From Herminiimonas sp. (GTDB taxonomy: Bacteria; Pseudomonadota; Gammaproteobacteria; Burkholderiales; Burkholderiaceae_D), in NCBI GenBank assembly GCA_027310305.1, contig DAIDBD010000074.1, forward strand, positions 1 through 64,000: a DNA stretch of 64,000 nucleotides, given 5' to 3'. Both the position numbers and the translations under genes were made by a program. Positions 55,078 through 64,000 of this stretch are shown here, one piece after another (position 1 is the first letter of the stretch; each line of letters begins with the position of its first letter). The notes below the pieces were generated by a model. That model did not search any database. It was not told the DNA's origin and saw only the letters and a list, made by a program, of their open reading frames with translations.

Positions 55078-55947
55078 ATGACGCATCCGGAATATATTCT
55101 TACACTGTCTTGTCTCGATCAGCGCGGCATCGTCCATCGCGTATCGGGTTTTCTGGCCGAGCATGGTTGCAACATCATCGATTCCGCGCAATTCGGCGAT
55201 GCGCAGTCGAAGCTGTTTTTCATGCGCGTGCATTTTTCGGCAGACGACGGTTCAGTCGCCGACAAGACCTTGCGCGACCGATTTGCGGCATTGGCCGCGA
55301 CCATGCAAATGAACTGGCAGCTGCACGATGCGCACAAGAAGCCGCGCATGATGCTGATGGTGTCGAAAATCGGCCACTGCCTGAACGATTTGCTGTTCCG
55401 CTACAAAAGCGGTTTGCTGCCGGTCGAGATACCGGCCATCGTATCCAATCACACCGATTTTTATCAACTGGCGGCGAGCTACAACATTCCGTTTCATCAT
55501 TTGCCGCTGGCTGCAGGTGCACCGCCCGAGGCCAAACGGATGCAGGAAGAGCGGGTGCTGGAAATCGTCAGGGCGAACGACATCGATCTGGTCGTGCTGG
55601 CGCGCTACATGCAGATTCTGTCGCCGCAAATGTGCGATGCGTTGAAGGGCCGCGCCATCAATATCCATCACTCGTTTCTTCCGAGCTTCAAAGGCGCCAA
55701 GCCTTACTATCAGGCGCACGATCGCGGCGTGAAGCTGATCGGCGCGACCGCGCATTTCGTGACCGGCGATCTGGATGAAGGACCGATTGTCGAGCAGGAT
55801 GTCGAGCGCGTCGACCACGCGATGGACCCTGATACGCTGACGGCGATCGGGCGCGACGTGGAATGCGTGGTGCTGGCGCGCGCGGTGAAGTGGTTTGTCG
55901 AGCACCGGATTTTACTGAACGGCCACAAGACCGTGGTGTTCAAGTAG
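55078..55947 (+). CDS. purU: Formyltetrahydrofolate deformylase
   Basis: Hydrolyses 10-formyltetrahydrofolate to formate and tetrahydrofolate, balancing one-carbon pools. The 289-residue protein has an N-terminal ACT domain (about 5-85, LSCLDQRGIVHRVSGFLAEH) and a formyl-hydrolase domain with the catalytic histidine in NIHHSFLPSFKGAKPY and aspartate in GDLDEGPIVEQD. It starts 205 bases after the bactofilin stop. Confidence 0.95.
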   Translation: MTHPEYILTLSCLDQRGIVHRVSGFLAEHGCNIIDSAQFGDAQSKLFFMRVHFSADDGSVADKTLRDRFAALAATMQMNWQLHDAHKKPRMMLMVSKIGHCLNDLLFRYKSGLLPVEIPAIVSNHTDFYQLAASYNIPFHHLPLAAGAPPEAKRMQEERVLEIVRANDIDLVVLARYMQILSPQMCDALKGRAINIHHSFLPSFKGAKPYYQAHDRGVKLIGATAHFVTGDLDEGPIVEQDVERVDHAMDPDTLTAIGRDVECVVLARAVKWFVEHRILLNGHKTVVFK

Positions 55948-56030
55948 ACCGTTAATTGGCTTGATTCCATCTAACCCGTAGCACCCGGTTGCGCTGTTCC
56001 TCACCCGGGCCGCGTTCTTCAATGAAGGAA

Positions 56031-56702
56031 TCAAGCCAGTACGCGCCGCAACCACGCGCTGATATCGTCGATTTCTTCCGCGCAGACCGCATGCTGCATC
56101 ATGTATTCATGCCACTCCACCGAATAACCGAGCGACTGCAGCAAGTCGCGCGATTGTTCCGCCCGATCGATTGGAATCACCTGATCGCCGCGCCCATGCG
56201 CCATGAAAATCGGCGTATCGTGGTTTGCAGGGTGGCGTTCGGTGGCGATAGTGGCATGGATCGGAACATAGCCGGAAAGACATAGCAAGCCTGCCAATTT
56301 TTCCGGATGGCGCAATCCGGTCTGAATCGTCATTGCGCAGCCTTGCGAGAAGCCGGCGAGCACGATCCGGTTCGCAGCGATGCCGCGCGATTTTTCCTGC
56401 GCAATCAATTGCTCGATCGACGTCTGCGATGCGCGCAGTCCTTTTTCATCCTCGCGCTTGGCCAGATCGGTGCCGAGTATGTCATACCAGGCGCGCATCA
56501 CATAGCCGCCGTTGATGGTCACCGGCATCGTCGGCGCATGCGGAAAGACGAAGCGGATCGCAGGGCAGTCCGTCAAATCCAGCTCGCGCACGATCGGCAC
56601 GAAATCCGAACCATCGGCGCCTAATCCATGCATCCAGATTACGGACACGGTCGGGTTGGGCGCGGTTTCGATTTGAATGGCTTCGAGTAAAGGATTGTTC
56701 AT
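56031..56702 (-). CDS. Carboxylesterase / acyl-protein thioesterase-like hydrolase
   Basis: A 223-residue alpha/beta hydrolase of the phospholipase/carboxylesterase group. The oxyanion WMHGLGADGSDF lies near residue 23, the nucleophile GFSQGCAM near 115, the acid in AHGRGDQVIP and the histidine in EYMMQHAV. The ATG at 56702 gives MNNPLLEAIQ; longer frames upstream lack conservation. It converges with purU and follows mog by 52 bases. Confidence 0.87.
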   Translation of the reverse strand: MNNPLLEAIQIETAPNPTVSVIWMHGLGADGSDFVPIVRELDLTDCPAIRFVFPHAPTMPVTINGGYVMRAWYDILGTDLAKREDEKGLRASQTSIEQLIAQEKSRGIAANRIVLAGFSQGCAMTIQTGLRHPEKLAGLLCLSGYVPIHATIATERHPANHDTPIFMAHGRGDQVIPIDRAEQSRDLLQSLGYSVEWHEYMMQHAVCAEEIDDISAWLRRVLA

Positions 56703-56754
56703 TTTTAATTGCAGCGATTGTTTGCCGTTCCCTGTTGAAAGCGGATGAAGGAAT

Positions 56755-57378
56755 TCATTTTTGCCGAATCGCCGACTTGGGCCGGAATGCTTTGCACACG
56801 GCGTCGTTGGTTTCGACATACGGGCCGCCCATCAGGTCAAGGCAGTAAGGAACCGCGGCGAATATTCCGGCAACCAGTTGCTGACCGTCGGCGTCCTTCA
56901 ACCCTTCCAGTGTTTCCTTGATCGACTTCGGCTGGCCGGGCAAATTCATGATCAGCGCAGCGTGATCCGCAGTCTCGCGAATGACGGTGACCTGGCGCGA
57001 CAGAATGGCGGTCGGCACGAATTTCAGGCTGATTTGCCGCATCTGTTCGCCGAAGCCCGGCATTTCCCTGGTACCGACGGCGAGCGTCGCGTCTGGCGTG
57101 ACGTCGCGTCTGGCAGGGCCGGTGCCGCCGGTAGTGAGCACAAGGTCGCACTGCATGTCGTCCACCAGCTCGATCAAGGTTTTTTCAATTGCCGTGCGCT
57201 CGTCCGGAATCAGGCGGGTTTCCATTTGCCATGGACTGGCGAGGGCGGACGTCAGCCAGTCGCGTAACGCAGGAATACCCTGGTCTTCGTAGATGCCGCT
57301 CGAAGCGCGGTCGGAAATGGAGACAAGACCGATCAACAGATCGTCCGGGTTACTCTTCTTCTGTTTGGTCGTCGTCAT
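56755..57378 (-). CDS. mog: Molybdopterin adenylyltransferase
   Basis: Adenylylates molybdopterin so that molybdate can be inserted by MoeA. The 207-residue protein shows the MoaB/Mog core: LVSISDRASSGIYEDQGIP at the N-terminus and LTTGGTGPARRDVTPDAT near residue 82. ATG at 57378 overlaps the end of yjgA by 29 bases. No other molybdenum cofactor gene is in the window. Confidence 0.93.
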   Translation of the reverse strand: MTTTKQKKSNPDDLLIGLVSISDRASSGIYEDQGIPALRDWLTSALASPWQMETRLIPDERTAIEKTLIELVDDMQCDLVLTTGGTGPARRDVTPDATLAVGTREMPGFGEQMRQISLKFVPTAILSRQVTVIRETADHAALIMNLPGQPKSIKETLEGLKDADGQQLVAGIFAAVPYCLDLMGGPYVETNDAVCKAFRPKSAIRQK

Positions 57379-57943
57379 GCTGGCCCGGTGTTGGTGAGGA
57401 TGTTTTCGATTGCAACTGCTTCAGAATCTGGAAAATTTCGCGGTAAGCCTTGGGCGGCCTGTTCTCGGCCTGCTCTTTGCGCGCATTGCGAATCAGCGTG
57501 CGCAACTGCTGCACATCGACTTCCGGATACTGCGCCAGCAATTCCGTCAGTGCGCCGTCGTCGCTCAATAATTTATCGCGGCGCCGTTCCAGCGCGTGCA
57601 TGGCTGCGGTATCGGCCTTCGACAAGCCTTTCCAGCTATCGAGGGTTTTCTGGATCGCGGCGATTTCATCTTCATCCAGCGTGCGCATTTTCTTGCCTAC
57701 ATATTGCAGTTGGCGGCGCCTGCCTTCATGATCCTTGATCGTCTGACATTCGAGAATCGCATCGCGCACATCTTCCGGCATCGGCACGCGCTTGACGCGT
57801 TCCTTTGGTTCGGCGATCAATTCTTCGCCCAGTTTTTGCAGGGCGGTCATTTCGCGTTTCAACTGCGACTTGGATGGGCGATCGTATTCTTGTTCGAATT
57901 CGCTGGATTGGAAGCCGCAAGCGCCTCGATTGGGATTTGGCAT
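57350..57943 (-). CDS. yjgA: Ribosome-associated protein YjgA (DUF615)
   Basis: A 197-residue acidic and basic helical protein of the DarP/YjgA family, which takes part in late assembly of the 50S ribosomal subunit. Conserved parts are SKSQLKREMTALQKLGEEL near residue 24 and the central LEHRRR-type region (LERRRDKLL). The ATG at 57943 was chosen; the longer open frame beyond it lies on the other side of the pmbA promoter. It diverges from pmbA, as in many proteobacteria. Confidence 0.93.
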   Translation of the reverse strand: MPNPNRGACGFQSSEFEQEYDRPSKSQLKREMTALQKLGEELIAEPKERVKRVPMPEDVRDAILECQTIKDHEGRRRQLQYVGKKMRTLDEDEIAAIQKTLDSWKGLSKADTAAMHALERRRDKLLSDDGALTELLAQYPEVDVQQLRTLIRNARKEQAENRPPKAYREIFQILKQLQSKTSSPTPGQHDDDQTEEE

Positions 57944-58067
57944 GATAATTGGCAGGGCATAAGCCATTCGGTGAACGGCTGCTATCATAACCCTTTTAAT
58001 TATTGCGGGACAGGGCCGAGCGTTGCGGCATTCTGTTCGCAACATTCCAAACAGAAGAAACGAGCAC

Positions 58068-59432
58068 ATGAACGATTCCGTATTTATCCATAGCCAAGAC
58101 CAGTTGAAGCAACTCGCGCAGGATGTATTGCGTTTCGCAAAAGAAAAAGGCGCGTCCGATGCGGCGGTGGAAATCAGCGAAGGCAGCGGTTTGTCGGTTT
58201 CAGTGCGCAAAGGCAACGTCGAAACCATCGAGCAAAACAAGGACAAGGGTATGGGCGTTACCGTGTATCTGGGGAGGGATCGTTCGATTCGGCGCGGCAA
58301 TGCAAGCACATCCGATTTTTCGCAGCAGGCATTGAAAGATACGGTGGAAGCTGCATACAATATCGCGCGTTTTACCGCCGAGGACGATTGTGCCGGCCTG
58401 CCGGATGCGGACATGCTGGAACGGCATCCGCTTGATTTGCAGCTCTGTTATCCGTGGCTGCTGTCGGCGGAAGAAGCGGTCGAGTTGGCCAAGCGCGGCG
58501 AAGCGGCGGCGTTTTCAGTCGACAAGCGGATTACGAATAGCGAAGGCGCGGGTGTTTACGCGCAGCAATCGCATTTCATTACCGCCAATACGCATGGCTT
58601 TATCGGCGGCTATCCGTATTCGCGTCATACGATTTCGGTTGCGCCGATCGCCGGCAAGGGCGCCAACATGCAGCGCGACGACTGGTATTCATCGATGCGC
58701 GATCCGGCAAAGCTGGCGCAGCCGGAAGCGATCGGCCGCTATGCCGCGGAACGCGCATTGGCGCGGCTCAATGCGCACAAGCTCGATACGCGTACCTGCC
58801 CGGTCTTGTTCGAAGCGCCGCTTGCGGCCGGATTGCTGGGCGCCTTCGTGCAGGCCGTTTCCGGCGGCGCGCTCTATCGCAAATCGACATTTTTACTCGA
58901 TTCGCTCGGCAAATGCGTACTTGCGCCGCATATCGATATTGTCGAGGATCCGCACATCGTCGGCGCAGTGGGTTCTTCGCCATTCGATGAGGAGGGCGTC
59001 CGGACCAGCCGTCGCGACGTAGTGAAAAACGGCGTGGTGCAGGGTTATTTTCTTTCTACCTACTCTGCTCGCAAACTGGGCATGAAAACAACCGGCAACG
59101 CAGGCGGTTCGCACAACCTGGTATTGACATCAACCTTGACCAAGCCAACCGATGACTTCAAGGCGATGCTGAAAAAACTCGATACCGGCTTGCTGGTAAC
59201 CGAACTGATGGGGCAAGGCGTCAATTACGTGACCGGCGATTATTCGCGCGGCGCATCAGGCTACTGGGTGGAAAAGGGCGTGATTCAATATCCGGTCGAA
59301 GAAATCACGATCGCAGGAAACATGAAGGATATTTTCCGCCAGATCGCGGCTGTCGGCGCTGATACGCTGGTGCGCGGCACGAAGCAGACTGGTTCCATTC
59401 TGATTGAAAAAATGGTCGTTGCAGGCAGCTGA
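58068..59432 (+). CDS. pmbA: Metalloprotease PmbA (TldE)
   Basis: One half of the TldD/TldE proteolytic pair, which processes modified peptides such as microcins and degrades CcdA-type antitoxins. The 454-residue length and ATG at 58068 (MNDSVFIHSQDQLK) fit. The conserved C-terminal GQGVNYVTGDYSRGASGYWVEKG segment (in part GVNYVTGDYSRG) is diagnostic for PmbA. TldE lacks the metal motif of TldD and needs it as partner; tldD is not in the window. Confidence 0.93.
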   Translation: MNDSVFIHSQDQLKQLAQDVLRFAKEKGASDAAVEISEGSGLSVSVRKGNVETIEQNKDKGMGVTVYLGRDRSIRRGNASTSDFSQQALKDTVEAAYNIARFTAEDDCAGLPDADMLERHPLDLQLCYPWLLSAEEAVELAKRGEAAAFSVDKRITNSEGAGVYAQQSHFITANTHGFIGGYPYSRHTISVAPIAGKGANMQRDDWYSSMRDPAKLAQPEAIGRYAAERALARLNAHKLDTRTCPVLFEAPLAAGLLGAFVQAVSGGALYRKSTFLLDSLGKCVLAPHIDIVEDPHIVGAVGSSPFDEEGVRTSRRDVVKNGVVQGYFLSTYSARKLGMKTTGNAGGSHNLVLTSTLTKPTDDFKAMLKKLDTGLLVTELMGQGVNYVTGDYSRGASGYWVEKGVIQYPVEEITIAGNMKDIFRQIAAVGADTLVRGTKQTGSILIEKMVVAGS

Positions 59433-59610
59433 AATGTTTTGCGTAGTTTTGCTTACGTATTGCATGTTGCGGCGCCGCATGATTTATGTGTTGCGACATT
59501 TATATCCGCCCCATACAATTTGCGGCAGCAATAGCTGACTTGCGTGGCCGCGTCATGAGCCCGGCTCCGCTTGGGGTTTTGGTGTTCTAATCCTTTAGGA
59601 GACAAATAGT

Positions 59611-60690
59611 ATGGAACGTCGTTCATTCATAAAAAAAGCGGCTGTTGGCGCATCGGCCGGCGCAATTGCAGTGCCCGCGCTAGCGCAATCACAGCCTACT
59701 ATCAACTGGCGGCTTGCATCCAGTTTTCCGAAATCGCTTGATACAATTTTCGGCGCAGCGGAAACACTTACCAAGCGTGTTTCATCATTGACGGGCGGCA
59801 AATTCAATATTCGCGCATTTGCCGGCGGGGAGATCGTTCCGGCACTGCAGGTTGTCGATGCCGTGCAAGCCGGTACGGTCGAGATGGGCCATTCGGCTTC
59901 CTACTATTATTTTGGCAAGGATCCCGCGTTCGCATTTGACTGCGCAGTGCCTTTTGGCTTGAATTCACGTCAGCAAACAGCATGGTTCGATCAAGGCGGC
60001 GGCCGCCAGTTGATGCGTGACTTCTTCAAGGATTACGGCATCGTCAATTTCATGGGTGGCAATACCGGCTGCCAGATGGGCGGATGGTTCCGTAAAGAAA
60101 TTAATTCTGTCAAGGATCTCGATGGCCTGAAAATGCGGATCGGCGGATTTGCCGGTCGCGTCATGCAGCGTCTGGGCCTGGTGCCGCAACAGATCGCCGG
60201 CGGCGATATCTATCCGGCGCTGGAAAAAGGCACCATCGATGCGGCCGAATGGGTCGGTCCTTACGACGACGAAAAGCTCGGCTTCAACAAGGTGGCGCCG
60301 TTTTATTATTCACCGGGATGGTGGGAAGCGGGTCCGCAACTCTCATTTTATGTCGGCATCAAGGAATGGGAAAAATTGCCGAAGGATTATCAGTCGGCGG
60401 TTGAAGTAGCGACCTATGAAGCGCATGTCGTGATGCAGGCTGAATACGATGCGAAGAATCCCGCCGCACTTGCACGCTTGCTGAAAGGCGGCGTCAAGTT
60501 GCGCAGTTTCTCCAAGCCGATCATGGATGCCTGCTACAAGGCTGCCAACGATGTGATGGAAGAAGAAGCCGCGAAAAATGCCAAGTTCAAGAAAATTTAC
60601 GATCCATGGAAACGGTTCCGTCATGATCAGAATCAGTGGTTTTCCGTCGCGGAAGCGCCGCTGCAAAACTACATGATCAGTCATAAATAA
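59611..60690 (+). CDS. TRAP transporter periplasmic binding protein
   Basis: A 359-residue DctP/TakP-type binding protein for organic acids. A twin-arginine-like leader (MERRSFIKKAAVGASAGA) directs export through Tat, as for other members of the TakP group. The core includes INWRLASSFPKSLDTIFG and MRIGGFAGRVMQRLG with a conserved substrate-binding arginine. The DctQ and DctM membrane subunits are not adjacent, so it is an orphan here or works with a distant transporter. A ribosome site (aggag) precedes the start. Confidence 0.9.
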   Translation: MERRSFIKKAAVGASAGAIAVPALAQSQPTINWRLASSFPKSLDTIFGAAETLTKRVSSLTGGKFNIRAFAGGEIVPALQVVDAVQAGTVEMGHSASYYYFGKDPAFAFDCAVPFGLNSRQQTAWFDQGGGRQLMRDFFKDYGIVNFMGGNTGCQMGGWFRKEINSVKDLDGLKMRIGGFAGRVMQRLGLVPQQIAGGDIYPALEKGTIDAAEWVGPYDDEKLGFNKVAPFYYSPGWWEAGPQLSFYVGIKEWEKLPKDYQSAVEVATYEAHVVMQAEYDAKNPAALARLLKGGVKLRSFSKPIMDACYKAANDVMEEEAAKNAKFKKIYDPWKRFRHDQNQWFSVAEAPLQNYMISHK

Positions 60691-60774
60691 TTTTTTTGGC
60701 CGGATTCAATTCAATCCCCCGGCGCGAAAGCCCAGGGGATTGACCTGTTGAAAAAATGAACGTTGTTTAATAGC

Positions 60775-60810
60775 ATGCCCTGCATAGTCATCGACTTGCA
60801 GGGCATTTTT
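60775..60810 (+). terminator. Terminator after the TRAP binding protein
   Basis: The inverted repeat ATGCCCTGCA/TGCAGGGCAT encloses about 13 bases and is followed by tttttatt. It terminates transcription from the left; only the plus-strand side has a T-run. Confidence 0.85.
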
Positions 60811-60831
60811 ATTAATGCAGCAAATCAGTCG

Positions 60832-62490
60832 CTACAACACGTCGCTCGCATGATCGGCCAGGCGTGAACGTTCGCCGCGTGCCAGCGTCACATGCCCGCC
60901 GTGCGACCAGCCCTTGAAGCGATCCACCACGTAAGTCAGTCCGCTGGAACCCTCGGTCAGATAAGGCGTATCGATCTGGGCGATATTGCCGAGGCAAATT
61001 ATCTTGGTGCCGGGACCGGCGCGCGTGACCAGCGTCTTGATCTGTTTCGGCGTCAGATTCTGGGCTTCGTCGACAATCAGGAATTTGTTGACGAACGTAC
61101 GTCCGCGCATGAAGTTGAGCGATTTGATCTTGATGCGCGAGCGGATCAAGTCCTGGGTCGCGGCACGGCCCCATTCACCGGCATCGGAATCCGACTTGTT
61201 CAGCACTTCGAGGTTGTCGTCGAACGCGCCCATCCATGGCGACATCTTCTCCTCTTCAGTGCCAGGCAGAAATCCGATATCCTCGCCGACCGGCACGGTC
61301 ACGCGGGTAACGATGATTTCATTGTAAATTTTGGATTCCAGCACTTGCGCCAGTCCAGCCGCGAGCGCCAGCAAAGTCTTGCCGGTGCCGGCCTGGCCGA
61401 GCAGGGTGACGAAATCGCACTCCGGGTTCATCAACAGGTTGAGCGCAAAATTCTGTTCGCGGTTGCGCGCGGTAATGCCCCAGACGCTGTTCTTTGCATG
61501 GCCGTAATCGCGCAGCGTCTGTATGACCGCGGTCTTGCCGTTGATCTGCGTGACGTGGCCGTAGAATGCCGCTTCGCCGTTTTTCGGTTCCATGAAGACG
61601 AACTGATTGACCAGCATCGATGGCACGAGCGGGCCGCTGATACGGTAAAACGTATAGCCGGTGCCATGCCTGTTTTCCTGCCATGACTCCATGCCCTTGC
61701 CATGCCTGTTCCAGAAATCGTCCGGCAACTGCTGGATGCCCGAGTACAGCAGGTCGGTGTCTTCGAGCACATGGTCATTGAAGTACTCTTCCGCCGGCAA
61801 CCCCAGCGCACGTGCCTTGATGCGCATGTTGATGTCTTTCGACACCAGCACGATCGGGCGCCCCGGATGCTGTGCTTCTAGTGCACGGACGACGCCGAGA
61901 ATCTGGTTATCCGCCTTACCCGCAGGCAATCCTTCCGGCAGGATGCTGTTTTGCAGCTTGGTTTGAAAAAACAGGCGGCCTTTCGCATCCTTGTTGCCCA
62001 GCTTGGACAAAGGAATGCCTTGATCGATTGCATGGTCGGCGGTATCGGCAACCAGGGCGTCAAGCGAGCGCGACACCTGCCGTGCATTGCGCGCGACTTC
62101 CGACATGCCCTTTTTGTGATCGTCCAGTTCTTCCAGCGTCATCATCGGCAGATAGACGTCGTGCTCTTCAAACCGGAACAGCGATGACGGATCATGCATC
62201 AGTACATTCGTATCCAGCACGAAAAGCTTGGTCATGCCCAATTTGTCGGCGGTACGGCTGGTACTCGATTTAATGCGCGTATCGGCTTTGGGTTGCTTGA
62301 TGTTGCGCGGCTTTTCCGCAGGTGCTTTTTCAACGGTTTTGGCACGGGCTACCGGTGCCACTTCGATTTTCTTCGGTATTGATTCGACCAATGTGATGGA
62401 AGGTTTGACAGGTTTGCCTTTTTCCGCCTTGGGGTATTCACTTGGAGAGAGCAATGCAGCAGGTTTGGTCGGCAATTTTGGCAGGGGCAT
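60832..62490 (-). CDS. PIN-domain PhoH-family ATPase
   Basis: A 552-residue protein. A long basic and Pro/Lys-rich N-terminal tail (about 1-85) is followed by a PIN ribonuclease domain (about 88-230, LFVLDTNVLMHDPSSL with the catalytic aspartate) and a PhoH ATPase domain (about 320-552, LLGQAGTGKTLLALAAGL as Walker A, FLIVDEAQNLTP as Walker B). This is the PhoH2/YlaK type, thought to unwind and cleave RNA. It converges with the TRAP gene and stands alone. Confidence 0.92.
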   Translation of the reverse strand: MPLPKLPTKPAALLSPSEYPKAEKGKPVKPSITLVESIPKKIEVAPVARAKTVEKAPAEKPRNIKQPKADTRIKSSTSRTADKLGMTKLFVLDTNVLMHDPSSLFRFEEHDVYLPMMTLEELDDHKKGMSEVARNARQVSRSLDALVADTADHAIDQGIPLSKLGNKDAKGRLFFQTKLQNSILPEGLPAGKADNQILGVVRALEAQHPGRPIVLVSKDINMRIKARALGLPAEEYFNDHVLEDTDLLYSGIQQLPDDFWNRHGKGMESWQENRHGTGYTFYRISGPLVPSMLVNQFVFMEPKNGEAAFYGHVTQINGKTAVIQTLRDYGHAKNSVWGITARNREQNFALNLLMNPECDFVTLLGQAGTGKTLLALAAGLAQVLESKIYNEIIVTRVTVPVGEDIGFLPGTEEEKMSPWMGAFDDNLEVLNKSDSDAGEWGRAATQDLIRSRIKIKSLNFMRGRTFVNKFLIVDEAQNLTPKQIKTLVTRAGPGTKIICLGNIAQIDTPYLTEGSSGLTYVVDRFKGWSHGGHVTLARGERSRLADHASDVL

Positions 62491-62604
62491 CAGGACCTCA
62501 ATCTAAAAGTGTTTGGGTTATGCAAATTTTTACCACAAGGAACAGCGCAAAACGGTTGGAGAACGGCGCAAAAGAGCGCGAAATGAAAGGGTGAATTCAA
62601 AAAT

Positions 62605-62656
62605 GCAAAAAGCCGTTTAAGGGAAAGGCGGAATACCTTTTCCAGAAACGGCTTCT
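62605..62656 (-). terminator. Terminator of the bcp transcript
   Basis: Read on the minus strand, the arms GCAAGAAGCCGTTT and AAACGGCTTTTTGC pair with one mismatch around a 26-base loop; a T-rich stretch follows. It lies between the bcp stop and the phoH start. Confidence 0.65.
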
Positions 62657-62695
62657 TGCAAATTTTTCTTTTTGAATTCAATGGGTTGAGCGAAT

Positions 62696-63190
62696 TTAAA
62701 CAATAGCCTTCATGAATTCGAGCACTTCATCGACATGCCCGGGCACTTTCACTCCACGCCATTCTTTCACCAATTTACCCGACCCGTCAATGACAAACGT
62801 GCATCGTTCGACACCTCGAACCTGCTTGCCGTACATATTTTTCATTTTCATTACATCGAACATGTTGCACACCGTTTCATCCGGATCCGAAATCAGTTCG
62901 AACGGCATTTCCAGTTTCGCCTTGAAGCTTTCATGCGAGCGAATGCTGTCGCGGCTGATGCCGAAGATTTCGGTATTGGTCTGCTGGAATTGCGGATAGC
63001 ATTCACGAAACCGAATGCCTTCGGTGGTGCACCCGGGAGTGTTGTCTTTCGGGTAAAAATACAGCACAACATTTTTTCCTTTGTAATCCGACAGTTTGAA
63101 TGTCTTGTTGTTCGTCATTTCAGCGAAAAAATCGGGCACTGTCTCATGCAGTGCGGCTGGGCTGTCTACCACGGTAAGCTCCTGATTCAT
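62696..63190 (-). CDS. bcp: Thioredoxin-dependent peroxiredoxin (BCP type)
   Basis: Reduces hydroperoxides. The 164-residue atypical 2-Cys or 1-Cys peroxiredoxin has the peroxidatic cysteine in DNTPGCTTEG (about residue 54). The usual BCP resolving cysteine five positions later is absent (next residues IRFREC), with another cysteine nine residues on. The N-terminal MNQELTVVDSPAALHETVPDF is slightly longer than in E. coli BCP. Confidence 0.93.
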   Translation of the reverse strand: MNQELTVVDSPAALHETVPDFFAEMTNNKTFKLSDYKGKNVVLYFYPKDNTPGCTTEGIRFRECYPQFQQTNTEIFGISRDSIRSHESFKAKLEMPFELISDPDETVCNMFDVMKMKNMYGKQVRGVERCTFVIDGSGKLVKEWRGVKVPGHVDEVLEFMKAIV

Positions 63191-63329
63191 TGGTTAACAA
63201 TTCGCTTATGGCGAAGAGCATGCGGTTATTCAATTTATTTCGACGGTTGCGGCAGACGGCATGCAACGGCCAGCCTTGCCAATGCTTGAAAGTCCGGATC
63301 CGGTTTGGTCGCCCGGCGCAAGAGGCTGC

Positions 63330-64000
63330 TTACAATGATCGGGCTGGCTGAACCGGCTGAACGATCAATGCACCGGAACGTCCCGGCAATTCGGACCAGC
63401 TTACCGGCGATGTTGGCAGCAAATCATTTTTTACTTTTTGATAATGGTCAGCCATCGATACCAGATCGTATCCTTGCGCCTGCCATCCTTTCAGCAATTG
63501 TTTAAAGATGGGGGCAAGTTTTTGTCCTTCAAGCTCTGCGTGCAATGTGAATACGTGATCGCGCGGCGCTGCGGTCAGATTCAGCAGCGTGGCAGCAATA
63601 TTTGACGGCGTGACGACAGCGCCGTCGATGGTTCGCCCGAGCAGTTCGTCCAGCGTCGGCAACGTGGTCGGCAACTGGATGCAGGACAGGATATTGCCAG
63701 ATACGCTCAATCGATGCGGACCGGCCGATGCATCGGCCAGCGCTCCGGCCTCGGTCAGCATCGCGCGCCCATCGGATGCATACGCCATGCCGAACGCGTC
63801 CAGTTGAGCAAACGCATGCGCATTCATTTGCCAGCCTGCCGCGCCATGTGTCTGCGGCGCCCGGCCGAAAATATCGGTGAAGCGGTCGAATGACTGCTGC
63901 ATCCGTTTTTTTGTCCAGGCCGCGCCGCGATGGCGCACGTTGTTATGCCACACCACATGATCCCAGGTGTGAATGCCGCATTCGAAACCGGCATCCTGCA
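63330..64000 (-). CDS. ArnD-like polysaccharide deacetylase, partial
   Basis: The visible C-terminal part (about 223 codons) of a NodB-fold deacetylase runs off the right edge; its start is beyond the window. It aligns with ArnD, which deformylates undecaprenyl-phosphate 4-formamido-arabinose for lipid A modification: GIHTWDHVVWH, THGAAGWQMN, ASDGRAM, LPTTLPTLDELLGR and TLHAELEG. Other ArnD-context genes cannot be seen, so lipid A modification is only a likely role. Confidence 0.8.
   Translation of the reverse strand, partial: QDAGFECGIHTWDHVVWHNNVRHRGAAWTKKRMQQSFDRFTDIFGRAPQTHGAAGWQMNAHAFAQLDAFGMAYASDGRAMLTEAGALADASAGPHRLSVSGNILSCIQLPTTLPTLDELLGRTIDGAVVTPSNIAATLLNLTAAPRDHVFTLHAELEGQKLAPIFKQLLKGWQAQGYDLVSMADHYQKVKNDLLPTSPVSWSELPGRSGALIVQPVQPARSL

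Noticed and set aside
57944-58414. N-terminal extension of yjgA by about 157 codons
   Set aside because: The extension crosses the divergent promoter region and runs antisense to the start of pmbA; the family begins near MPNPNRG.
59611-60690. A complete TRAP transporter operon
   Set aside because: Only the binding protein is present; a terminator and the convergent phoH-type gene follow, with no DctQ or DctM gene.

Overview
The window looks like the chromosome of a betaproteobacterium of the order Burkholderiales, most likely Oxalobacteraceae (Herminiimonas/Collimonas-like). This is inferred from gene content and order, not from a search. Supporting points are an EarP/EF-P pair with arginine 32 in EF-P, a DUF3460-scpA-panC cluster, a PIN-PhoH protein, and a cys operon carrying a DUF934 gene. 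Almost all of the window is ordinary, densely packed chromosome with many 1-4 base start/stop overlaps.

Layout. 1-2050: an IS1380-family element with a frameshifted transposase lies 4 bases from a small CRISPR array of five spacers; no cas genes are visible. 2094-6437: pepA diverges from lptF-lptG and a short CbiX chelatase, with a palindromic MITE-like element between pepA and lptF. 6439-13259 (minus strand): one assimilatory sulfate reduction operon, reading TauE-type transporter, cysI, DUF934, cysH, cysD, cysN, cobA, with a CysB-type regulator diverging from it, followed by a HAD phosphatase and a methyltransferase. 15915-17627: a small, visibly A/T-richer insert holding a frameshifted HNH-like gene and a HigBA-type toxin-antitoxin pair. 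17790-21499: an IclR regulator, FAH-family and VOC-family enzymes and an orphan ABC binding protein. 21822-25399: a porin, an OmpR-type regulator that has lost its phosphorylation residues, a guanidinium exporter (gdx/sugE) behind a guanidine-II riboswitch, and a formamidase-like hydrolase.

25605-40489 is a 15-kb cobalamin region: cobT-cobS-cobC, then a cobalamin riboswitch and a probable long operon of btuB, btuC, btuD, cobO, cobB, cobU, cbiB, cobD-type decarboxylase, two BtuF-like proteins, cobQ and bluB. It covers uptake, adenosylation, nucleotide-loop assembly and synthesis of the lower ligand; genes for corrin-ring contraction are not in the window.

40666-64000 is housekeeping: a thioesterase, an orphan ParA, panC, scpA, a BamE-like lipoprotein, metG (with an intergenic-type repeat inserted in frame), gltX, tRNA-Ala(GGC), tRNA-Glu(TTC), earP-efp, a membrane protein with a cysteine-rich tail, a reductase, bactofilin, purU, an esterase, mog, yjgA, pmbA, a TRAP binding protein, phoH, bcp and a partial ArnD-like deacetylase at the right edge.

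The observations most worth a second look are the degenerate response regulator, the array/IS junction, the two palindromic elements with related ends, the repeat inside metG, the signal-less second BtuF-like protein and the uncharacterised cysteine-tailed membrane protein. I found no clearly new multi-gene system.
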